This document shows, in pieces, positions 1 through 6,600 of a DNA stretch of 9,697 bases. The stretch's first letter is position 1. Each line of letters begins with the position of its first letter. Where the stretch lies: positions 1 to 9,697 of the forward strand of contig CAYLNH010000276.1 in assembly GCA_964384625.1 (NCBI GenBank). The letters run 5' to 3'. The DNA is from CAYLNH01 sp964384625 (lineage in GTDB: Bacteria; Verrucomicrobiota; Lentisphaeria; JABSQK01). The notes under the pieces are model-generated. The model was given only the letters and a program-made list of their open reading frames with translations. It was not told the origin of the DNA and did not search any database. A program made the position numbers and the translations under genes.

Positions 1-118
1 GCGGACTTCATACCGGTGACAAATCCGCAAGTACCGCAGGTTCCCAACCTCTTGAGAGTCGGGACTCGAGGCAAAGAAGGGCAGTAATCGAGGGCTTACC
101 CCGAGCCGCACGCTGACC

Positions 119-152
119 TTGCATTCGACCGCGACTGAATTAATTTTAGACT
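119..152 (+). promoter_or_regulatory. weak candidate promoter for rseP
   Basis: This is a locally AT-rich island in otherwise GC-rich DNA. It has a TTGCAT hexamer at 119-124 and -10-like hexamers TAATTT (141-146) and TAGACT (147-152). Matches to the sigma70 consensus are only partial. Initiation near 155-160 would leave a leader of about 65 nt before the ATG at 223, which fits choosing that ATG over the TTG at 154. The call rests on composition and position more than on the hexamers. Confidence 0.2.
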
Positions 153-222
153 TTTGGGCAGTGCTTCTGTCCGGGACGGCTTCCAGCCCCTGTTCAACCC
201 CACGCAACCAGACAAGGTCGAT

Positions 223-2370
223 ATGCTCCAGAGTGCCGGCAATTTCCTGCTGATGATCCTCTTCTTCGGGTTCTGTGTGTTCATCCATGAGTTCGGCCAT
301 CTGCTGGCCGGCATGTGGCGCAAACTGCACATCGAACGTTTCTCCATCGGCTTCGGCCCGGCGATCAAGAAATGGACCATCCGCGGCATCGAGTATTGGA
401 TCAGCTGGGTCCCCTTCGGCGGCTATGTGGCGCTGCCGCAACTGGAGCCGACCGACAGCCCCGAAACCTTTGACGGCAAGCCGTTGCCGCAGGCCAAACC
501 GCTGGACCGCATCCTCGTCGCCTTCGCCGGCCCGCTGTTCAATGTTTTCTTCGGGGTCTTTCTGGCCGTCGTCGTCTGGCAGATCGGCTACCAGGTCCGC
601 GACCCCGGCGCCTCGCTCAAGGTCGGCGAGATCCGGTCGTACTATCACAGTGAGAAGGGCATCCTGCCGACGCCGGAATATGCCGCCGGCCTGCGGCCGG
701 GCGACGAGATCCTGTCGGTGAACGGCAAGCCCTTGAAACGCGGCTGGCAGGATTTCACCGAGTTCCACTTCTTCTCCGAAGGGGCGGAACGCGTCGTGGT
801 CTACAAAGACGCCGAGACGGGCAAGCAGGAAACGGCCACCTACAAGATCGTCCGCAATCCCTACCAGGAACGAAATGCGCCGCACCCGTTCTTCACTCCG
901 GCGCCCCCGGACGACTTGCCGGTCGTCGTGACCGGCACCATTCCGGGCAGCCCGGCGGCGGCGGTTCTCCAAGCCGGCGATGTGATCGAGACAATTGACG
1001 GCAAACCGGTCAAATCAGCCCCCGACGCAGTCGAAGCTCTGGACCGCCACAAACCGCTCGGCGGCCCGAGAGAACTTCTGATGCAGGTCGAGCGCGACGG
1101 CAAGATCATCACCTGCGTGCTGCCCCCGCAGAAACACGACGGCGACGTCGACTACGGCGTCTATCTCAAACGTCTTGAGCCGGCCCCCCGGGGCTTCAAG
1201 GTCCGCACTCTCCCCGAAGAGTTCACGCTGAACGGCATCGTTTACCGCTCACCCCTGTTCTCAGCCGGGCTCCGCTCGGGCGACCGCGTGGTCAGTGTTG
1301 CGGGGAAGCCCTTGACCGGCGGCTATGCGCAGTTGATTGAGGCTCTCGTCGCCGTCAAAGAAGAAGAATCACAGATGGAGTTTTATCGAACTGAGGAGGG
1401 GGAGGAAGACCCGACCCGCTTCCGGATCACCTTCACTCTGGACCGCGACGCCACCGGCCACGCCATCAATCTCTCACGGGAGAAGATCGAGGAGATCCTG
1501 CCGAACACGCTGATTGTCGTCGGGCAGGTGACGCTCCCACCCGCGCCCCAGCCGTCCTGGTGGCAGAAGCTTGTCGGCTCCGCCCCGCCCCCCCAGCCCC
1601 GGCCGGCGCCGGGCGACATTGTCCTGTACATCGACGAGCTGCGGGTGACCGACAACCTGAAAGAAGTAAAAGCGCTGCTCGCCGCGGAACCGACGGCCGT
1701 GACCGACGCCGCCGACGGCATCGCGGCGGGCCGCCCCGCAGCGCCCGAGGACGCCGTGATCGCGATCAAACGTCCCGCCGCCAATGCCGAGGGGGAGACA
1801 ACCTGGCAAGCGAAGGCGGTCACGCTCAAGCCGGTGCTGGCCGGCGCCAACTGGCAATTCGGCATCGCCTTCGGGCCGCCGCTGCGGCGCGAGCATCCCA
1901 CCCCCCGGTCGCAGCTGACCACCGTCTTCCGCCTGACGGGCCGGACGGTGCGCAGCCTGTTCGACCGGAACAACCCGATCAAGCCGCGCGACATGAGCGG
2001 CCCTGTCGGCATCGGCCGCGGCATCTACAAGAGCTTCTCGATCAGCTTCATCCTGGGGCTGCAGTTTGTCGGCTTCATCAGCATCAGTCTGGCGATTTTC
2101 AATCTGTTGCCGCTGCCGGTGCTGGACGGCGGCCATATCGTCCTGGCGGTGACCGAGATGGTGACGACCAAGCGGATCCCGGCTAAAGTCATCCGCCCGG
2201 TCTTCTATGCCTTTTTCGCGGTGCTCATCTGTTTTGCGCTGTACGTCACGGTCTGGGACATCAGCCCGGCCCTGCCGGACTGGGGCAAGACGATCCGGGA
2301 GGGCACCCCGGTTGAGGTGCCCGAGCCCGCCGACCAACCGCCCCCAAACGCGGCGCCGGCCACCGAATGA
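223..2370 (+). CDS. rseP: RseP-type site-2 zinc metalloprotease with multiple PDZ domains
   Basis: Intramembrane zinc protease of the S2P/M50B family. These enzymes cut membrane-spanning substrates within the bilayer; in E. coli, RseP cleaves the anti-sigma factor RseA and signal-peptide remnants. The HExxH motif HEFGH is at residues 22-26 in the first membrane helix. A typical AGPLFN motif is at 102-107, and NLLPLPVLDGGH, with the third zinc ligand Asp635, is at about 627-638. Between them lies an unusually long extracytoplasmic insert with three PDZ-like units (about 135-215, 235-305 and 330-400), signalled by AGLRPGDEILSVNG, LQAGDVIETIDG and AGLRSGDRVVSVAG. A fourth, degenerate unit may begin near GDIVLYID. 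The protein has 715 aa against about 450 in E. coli. Two more membrane helices follow, then a Pro-rich tail. The ATG at 223 has an AAGG 5 nt upstream and puts HExxH at the usual distance from the N-terminus; the in-frame TTG at 154 would add an unlikely polar 23-residue lead. The catalytic identity is certain; the substrate is unknown. Confidence 0.93.
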   Translation: MLQSAGNFLLMILFFGFCVFIHEFGHLLAGMWRKLHIERFSIGFGPAIKKWTIRGIEYWISWVPFGGYVALPQLEPTDSPETFDGKPLPQAKPLDRILVAFAGPLFNVFFGVFLAVVVWQIGYQVRDPGASLKVGEIRSYYHSEKGILPTPEYAAGLRPGDEILSVNGKPLKRGWQDFTEFHFFSEGAERVVVYKDAETGKQETATYKIVRNPYQERNAPHPFFTPAPPDDLPVVVTGTIPGSPAAAVLQAGDVIETIDGKPVKSAPDAVEALDRHKPLGGPRELLMQVERDGKIITCVLPPQKHDGDVDYGVYLKRLEPAPRGFKVRTLPEEFTLNGIVYRSPLFSAGLRSGDRVVSVAGKPLTGGYAQLIEALVAVKEEESQMEFYRTEEGEEDPTRFRITFTLDRDATGHAINLSREKIEEILPNTLIVVGQVTLPPAPQPSWWQKLVGSAPPPQPRPAPGDIVLYIDELRVTDNLKEVKALLAAEPTAVTDAADGIAAGRPAAPEDAVIAIKRPAANAEGETTWQAKAVTLKPVLAGANWQFGIAFGPPLRREHPTPRSQLTTVFRLTGRTVRSLFDRNNPIKPRDMSGPVGIGRGIYKSFSISFILGLQFVGFISISLAIFNLLPLPVLDGGHIVLAVTEMVTTKRIPAKVIRPVFYAFFAVLICFALYVTVWDISPALPDWGKTIREGTPVEVPEPADQPPPNAAPATE

Positions 2371-2374
2371 CCGC

Positions 2375-2391
2375 CGCCGGGCGCCCCGGCG
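2375..2391 (+). other. GC-rich stem-loop just after rseP
   Basis: A perfect 7-bp GC stem (CGCCGGG / CCCGGCG, loop CGC) begins 5 nt after the rseP stop codon. No T-tract follows, so it is not a standard intrinsic terminator. It could stabilise the 3' end of the rseP mRNA, or simply reflect high GC content. Confidence 0.3.
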
Positions 2392-2463
2392 CAGCCGCCG
2401 GGACAGCCCGTTCCCGGCCGCATCTGCTGCCGGCGCCGGCCCGTATATCGCCGGGGCAAATGG

Positions 2464-2491
2464 TGGAAACAAGGCCGGTCGACGTTATAGT
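2464..2491 (+). promoter_or_regulatory. predicted sigma70-like promoter of the FHA-PEGA operon
   Basis: TATAGT at 2486-2491 matches the -10 consensus at 5 of 6 positions. TGGAAA at 2464-2469 matches the -35 consensus at 4 of 6, with a 16-bp spacer. It sits in the only AT-enriched part of the roughly 200-bp gap after rseP. Predicted initiation near 2498 gives a leader of about 70 nt before the TTG start at 2570, which supports separate transcription of the three-gene operon from rseP. The housekeeping sigma factor of this organism is assumed to use the usual consensus. Confidence 0.5.
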
Positions 2492-2497
2492 ATGTGG

Positions 2498-2529
2498 AAG
2501 CCGTAACGGCTTGGTTTGGACCGTTGCGG
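2498..2529 (+). promoter_or_regulatory. palindrome and spaced repeat at the predicted transcription start
   Basis: AAGCCGT at 2498-2504 and ACGGCTT at 2506-2512 form a perfect 7-bp inverted repeat around a single base, placed right at the predicted transcription start. Its core CCGTAACGG (2501-2509) recurs as CCGTTGCGG (2521-2529). The copies start exactly 20 bp apart, about two helical turns, and match at 7 of 9 bases. This could be an operator for a dimeric regulator or a small 5' stem-loop in the leader RNA. No regulator is identifiable. Confidence 0.3.
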
Positions 2530-2569
2530 ACAAGGATTTCGAACGTGTCGAACCGAAGAGGTCTCTGAT

Positions 2570-3886
2570 TTGAAAATCGTCATTGCCGGCGGCCCCGACA
2601 GCGGCCGCGAAACGGAACTCCGCGAACCGTTCATCAGCATCGGGCGGGAAACGGATAATGATATCGTTCTCGACGATCAACAAGCGTCGCGATACCACGC
2701 CAAAATCGAGCAGGACGGCACCGTCTGGGTCATTAAAGACCTGGAAAGCAGCAACGGCATCCGGCTCAACGGCAGGAAAATCAGCCAATCCGCCCCGCTC
2801 TCGCCCGGCGATGAAATCCTCATCGGCGAAACCAATTTCGGTGTGATCGGCGATGACGGCACAGGCGCCGACGCCGTCGCCATCAAGGCGCCGGAATCGG
2901 GCGCCGACGCCAAGGGCGCGGGACCGAAAGACAAGGACGCCCCGGCGGACGGACAGCAGGCGCAGAAGAAACTCCGGCTGGTGCTGGTCGCGGTATTGAC
3001 CCTGCTGATCGTGGTTGTCATCGCCATTCTGCTGCCGGCGCCCGAGAAGAAGCAGAAGACGGTCGCCAAACGCGATCCGATGGCGGCGATCAAAGACAAG
3101 CCGCTCCAGGTCTACTACTATCGCGAACGCTCCGGCCGCGAACGCGACGGGCAGCCCTACAATATCTTCGTCTTCGAACTCTCGATCGAAAACCGCACGA
3201 TGAAGGTCCGCGTTCAGGACCTGGTGGACAAACTCAACCAGGAACAGACGGCGGAGCTGACAGTGGAGGAGGAGCAGCAGCTCAAGGAACTGCTGCTGCA
3301 GGATGCCTTCCTGGACGCCACCGGCAAACTGCGGGAGAAACCCGAGTTCGTCGAGCGCGTCAAGGTCATGGCCATGGCCGGGCACCGCGGCAATTACGTT
3401 GAGTACCTCAATGAGACCGAGGTCATCCCGGACAGCGTTAATGGCGTCATCTCCGAACTTGAGAAGCTTGTCGACCGCAAGACAAAGGTCAACCAGTTGC
3501 CGCGCAGCGTGGCCTTCGCCCAGGCGGAGCGGCTCTACATCAGCGGCAACAAGCTGTTCGCGGAGAAGGACGTCTACCCGGAGAACCTGTACAAGTCCCA
3601 GAAGAATCTTCGCGCCTGCATCAAGTACCTGGAGGGCTACGACGACCCGCCGGAATACTACGAGCTGGCCGTGCGCCGGCTCAAGGAAGCCGAGGAGGAG
3701 TTCGAGAACCGGATTGAGGAACTGCAGAAATCCGCCCGGTTCCAGGAGAAGACCGACCTGCTGAAGGCCAAGGAGACCTACCAGGAAATCATGGACCGGA
3801 TCCCGGATGCCCGCCACAAGGACTACCAGAGCGCGAAAAAGAGGATCTTTGAAATTAACCGCAAGCTGAGGAAGATGCAGGAATGA
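2570..3886 (+). CDS. FHA-domain single-pass membrane protein with large extracytoplasmic helical region
   Basis: The N-terminal forkhead-associated domain (about residues 1-93) has the hallmark phosphothreonine-binding positions: GR at 25-26, SRYH at 40-43, SSNG at 60-63 and LNG at 66-68. FHA domains bind phosphothreonine peptides, often made by Ser/Thr kinases. A charged Gly/Ala/Asp/Lys-rich linker (about 94-134) leads to one hydrophobic helix (about 137-155), then a large, mostly helical, highly charged region of about 280 residues. Its last 120 residues look like TPR or coiled-coil helices; no named domain is recognised there. By the positive-inside rule (KKLR before the helix), FHA should be cytoplasmic and the rest extracytoplasmic. 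The chosen start is TTG at 2570, with GAGG 8 nt upstream, which begins exactly at the FHA beta-strand MKIVIAGG; the in-frame TTG at 2516 lacks a comparable ribosome site. The gene overlaps the PEGA gene by ATGA, implying translational coupling. Kinase partner and ligand are unknown. Confidence 0.85.
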   Translation: MKIVIAGGPDSGRETELREPFISIGRETDNDIVLDDQQASRYHAKIEQDGTVWVIKDLESSNGIRLNGRKISQSAPLSPGDEILIGETNFGVIGDDGTGADAVAIKAPESGADAKGAGPKDKDAPADGQQAQKKLRLVLVAVLTLLIVVVIAILLPAPEKKQKTVAKRDPMAAIKDKPLQVYYYRERSGRERDGQPYNIFVFELSIENRTMKVRVQDLVDKLNQEQTAELTVEEEQQLKELLLQDAFLDATGKLREKPEFVERVKVMAMAGHRGNYVEYLNETEVIPDSVNGVISELEKLVDRKTKVNQLPRSVAFAQAERLYISGNKLFAEKDVYPENLYKSQKNLRACIKYLEGYDDPPEYYELAVRRLKEAEEEFENRIEELQKSARFQEKTDLLKAKETYQEIMDRIPDARHKDYQSAKKRIFEINRKLRKMQE

Positions 3887-5259
3887 AGACTCTACTCCAG
3901 ATCAGTCTGAGCCTCTTCCTGATTGCACTGTACGGCTGTAAACAGGAAGCAAAGACCGATACTGCCGACGCCAAACGCCTGACCATTCGCATTCGCACCG
4001 ATCCGAAGGGAGCAAAGGTGTTCCTCGACGGCAGCAAACTCGAAGCCGTAACGCCGTGTCAGGTGGAAACCGACAACCACGGTCACATGGTCGAAATCCG
4101 TTACCCCGGCTATGAAACCGTCTGGCACCGGGTGCCGCCGGTGGTCGACATCACCAAGCCCTATGACGCGCTCAGTGAAGTCGAGCTGAAGCCGAAGACG
4201 GTGCCGCTGATTCTCGATACGGCGCCGCGCGGCGCTCTGGTTTCGATCGACGGCCAGGATCGCGGGACCACCCCCGTGTACATCAAAGAGGTGCGTCTCG
4301 GCCAGCACAAAGTCAACTTCAAGTTCAAGGCGGGCTACGCCCCCGTGAACATCAATGTCGATGTCCGCGAGGGTGAACCGCAGATCATCAAGCAGAGCAT
4401 GGAGTCCATCCTCGGCCAGGTCAAGGTCGTGTCTCGCGACGCCAACGCGCAGATCTACATTGACGGCGCCTTCAAAGGCCGCATCGGCGCCTCCGGCGAG
4501 GCCCTCGACGTCAAGGAACTGGAGGAAGGCAACCACCTGCTGGTCGCCAAGAAACCCGGATATAAGGACCTCGAGCACAAGTTCGTGCTCAAACGGCAGC
4601 AGCGCAAGCTTGTGCAGTTGCCGGCCATGGAGCAGCTCCCCGGCACGATCGTCATCACCAGCGATCCGGCCAATGCCGTTGTCACCCGCAACCAGCAGCA
4701 GATCGGAAAAACGCCGCTGACCCTGGAAGACCTGCGGGACAAATCAATCACCTTCAAGGTCGAACTCGACGGCCACGACCCGGCGCTGAAGACCGTCAAG
4801 GTCGTCCCCGGTATGAAGAAGACCGTCAGCGTCAAGCTGACGCGCAACGTCGGCAGCATCACGCTGATTTCGCAGCCGCCCGGCTGCATTATTTTCGTCG
4901 ACGGCAAGAAGGTCGGGGCAACGCTTCCCAGCGACGCGCCGAACATCTCCAAGCTCTTCGAATACACGGGGCTTCGGCCGGGGCCGCATGTGATCCGCGT
5001 CGAGAAATCCGGCTACGTCCCCCGGCAGAAGCAGATCATCGTGCAGAAGGGCGCCAACGTCGACCTGAAGACTGTCAAGCTGAAAGAGAAATGGCTGCCC
5101 ACCCACCTGCTGAAGACGCGCCGGGCAACGAAAGTCTTGCGCGTCCGTCTGCTCGGCCGGACGAAAGACGGCTTCCAGGTGGAGTACTACAAAGGTACTT
5201 CGCGGATCGTCTATAATGTGAAGGCCTCGGAACTGGAAATCTGGAAACGCATCGAATAA
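3883..5259 (+). CDS. PEGA-repeat lipoprotein
   Basis: The N-terminus is a lipoprotein signal: Lys2, a hydrophobic stretch, then LYGC with the acylated cysteine at residue 19. Tyr at the -2 position is slightly unusual. The mature protein is built from about five tandem PEGA-type beta modules of roughly 60-75 residues, at about 33-102, 108-170, 179-245, 254-319 and 324-400. Each has a strand, a 'xxPxGAxVxxDG' type turn (GAKVFLDG, GALVSIDG, AQIYIDG, NAVVTRN, GCIIFVDG) and a later 'GxHxVxxxKxGY' strand. The fourth lacks the DG. PEGA modules are known in surface and envelope proteins and are thought to act in binding or as structural units. A basic tail of about 55 residues follows. The ATG overlaps the FHA stop (ATGA), with GAGGAAG upstream. 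Its partner is probably the FHA membrane protein or the secreted protein downstream. The family call is firm, the exact role is not. Confidence 0.88.
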   Translation: MKTLLQISLSLFLIALYGCKQEAKTDTADAKRLTIRIRTDPKGAKVFLDGSKLEAVTPCQVETDNHGHMVEIRYPGYETVWHRVPPVVDITKPYDALSEVELKPKTVPLILDTAPRGALVSIDGQDRGTTPVYIKEVRLGQHKVNFKFKAGYAPVNINVDVREGEPQIIKQSMESILGQVKVVSRDANAQIYIDGAFKGRIGASGEALDVKELEEGNHLLVAKKPGYKDLEHKFVLKRQQRKLVQLPAMEQLPGTIVITSDPANAVVTRNQQQIGKTPLTLEDLRDKSITFKVELDGHDPALKTVKVVPGMKKTVSVKLTRNVGSITLISQPPGCIIFVDGKKVGATLPSDAPNISKLFEYTGLRPGPHVIRVEKSGYVPRQKQIIVQKGANVDLKTVKLKEKWLPTHLLKTRRATKVLRVRLLGRTKDGFQVEYYKGTSRIVYNVKASELEIWKRIE

Positions 5260-5270
5260 GGGGGTCTATC

Positions 5271-6350
5271 GTGCGTCATATCCTGGTTTGTCTTGTCCTT
5301 CTGGGCGGATTCGCCGTGCCGGCGGAGAACCTTGAGTTGTGGAACCGCAAGACGATCCGCGATGTTGAGATCGTCAAAGCCGAACGCGGCTGGCTGTATT
5401 ACAAGAAGCCCGACGGCAAAGTCTCCAAAGCGAAGCTGATCGATATCAAGACGATCGACTACGTTGACCGGTTCTGCAAGATTACCAAGTTCGAGGACAG
5501 CACTTTCCAGCGGCGCGACGGCAAACTGATCACGATCAGCATCACCGCCGACGCCGAACGCATCCGCGAACCGCTGCTGCGCGTGTATGTCATCGAAGAG
5601 GGCCGCAAAGGCGAGCGTAACCTGCGCCTGTACCAGAACGTTCGAATCTACGATCCGACGCGGGTGGAAAAACTGCCGGAAGTGGAAAGCAAAGTCTACG
5701 CCGAGAAGAGCTTCTTCCTGGAACGCACCGACGGCATTGCCTACCGGATCGAGATCTGGTTCAAAGGGAAACTGCGTACCTTCCGGAACGTCAAGGACAG
5801 CGACATGGAACGCGACTGGTGGCGTTCGATGAAGTTAACCAGCACCGGTTCACTCCGGTCGCTCACCGGAGACGACGCGGAGAAGGTGGAGGAGGTCGCC
5901 GAGGAAAACGCGGAAGACCGCAAGAACATCCGCGCCGACTGCCGGATTGAAACCTTCTCCCTGAACCCCGAGCCCAAGAAGAAGCACCCCCAGCTCAAGG
6001 TGAAATATTCGCTGGGCTCGCCGCGCCTGAACAGCGTTAAGACCCCGAAGGTCCAGTTTCACTATGTCACTGAAACCGGCGGCGGCGAGCGCGAGATCGC
6101 TTCGATCAACTGCCAGTCCGGCGGCCGTCGGGTAAAACTCAGCCGGGGCCTGTACGTCGATACCATCGAGCGCAACCTGCCCACGAATATCCGGCTGCAC
6201 CCGAGCTTGACCGAGCTCAAGAAAGAAGGGGTCGCCCGGCTGATCTACTGGCGCCTGGAATTCCTCGACGAAGAAGACAACGTCCTGCGCGCCAAAGAAC
6301 CACCTTACCACGAGACCAAACGCGGACTCCCGGCCAACTGGTGGAAATAA
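5271..6350 (+). CDS. secreted protein of unknown function, third gene of the FHA-PEGA operon
   Basis: I do not recognise this family. The 359-residue protein starts with a signal peptide (MRH then a hydrophobic run, cleavage likely after residue 18, VPA|EN); no lipobox cysteine is present. Residues about 20-60 form a short beta-rich unit (LELWNRKTIRDVEIVKAERG, then a YYKKPDGK turn) that resembles the SLA1-homology (SHD1) type modules of PVC bacteria; this is only a pattern resemblance. A central region (about 75-190) contains strands such as YRIEIWFKGKL. An acidic Glu-rich linker follows (about 203-220), then a C-terminal beta-sandwich-like domain ending in LPANWWK. The start is GTG at 5271, 11 nt after the PEGA stop, with a strong GGGGG ribosome-binding stretch 6 nt upstream; no ATG gives a better signal peptide. 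Co-expression with the FHA and PEGA genes is nearly certain. It likely acts in the periplasm or at the surface. Confidence 0.82.
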   Translation: MRHILVCLVLLGGFAVPAENLELWNRKTIRDVEIVKAERGWLYYKKPDGKVSKAKLIDIKTIDYVDRFCKITKFEDSTFQRRDGKLITISITADAERIREPLLRVYVIEEGRKGERNLRLYQNVRIYDPTRVEKLPEVESKVYAEKSFFLERTDGIAYRIEIWFKGKLRTFRNVKDSDMERDWWRSMKLTSTGSLRSLTGDDAEKVEEVAEENAEDRKNIRADCRIETFSLNPEPKKKHPQLKVKYSLGSPRLNSVKTPKVQFHYVTETGGGEREIASINCQSGGRRVKLSRGLYVDTIERNLPTNIRLHPSLTELKKEGVARLIYWRLEFLDEEDNVLRAKEPPYHETKRGLPANWWK

Positions 6351-6600
6351 GATATCGCCCGCGGCCGGCAGGAACTCCTTCGCCGCTCCCCGGAACAACC
6401 ATTCCCGACGTCTCTGACAAATTGCGTTGCGGCCAGCACCGCTGAACGCGGCAAACAGGATTGCGAGCATCGCATCCGAGTCGGACCTTTGTGCCGCAAT
6501 CGCCCTGCCGCCGGCTTCACGCAAAACGCAAGACAGGAGCCCGCGCTGCCGGCATACCTGTAAGCGGGCCGCCGGTGCCGACGCCGGCGTTTCACAGTGG

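Noticed and set aside
1..87. Open frame from the window edge ending at TAA (85-87), possibly the 3' end of an upstream gene
   Set aside because: Only 28 codons, with several rare codons (ATA, AGA, CGA) and lower third-position GC than the genes nearby; no family recognised. It cannot be told from chance.
1474..2472. 332-codon minus-strand frame within rseP
   Set aside because: Overlaps the conserved C-terminal LDGG region of rseP; Arg/Gly/Ala-rich composition is typical of an antisense reading.
2261..3817. 518-codon open frame on the minus strand opposite the FHA gene
   Set aside because: Antisense shadow of a clear FHA and membrane protein; Leu/Gly/Asp-rich translation without a recognisable domain.
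6570..6589. 6-bp GC stem (CGCCGG / CCGGCG) with TTT after it, as terminator between the convergent genes
   Set aside because: The stem is short, the loop has 8 nt and only three T residues follow on the plus strand; the minus strand has no T-tract. Such stems arise by chance here. The rest of 6351-6600 shows no gene or clear signal.
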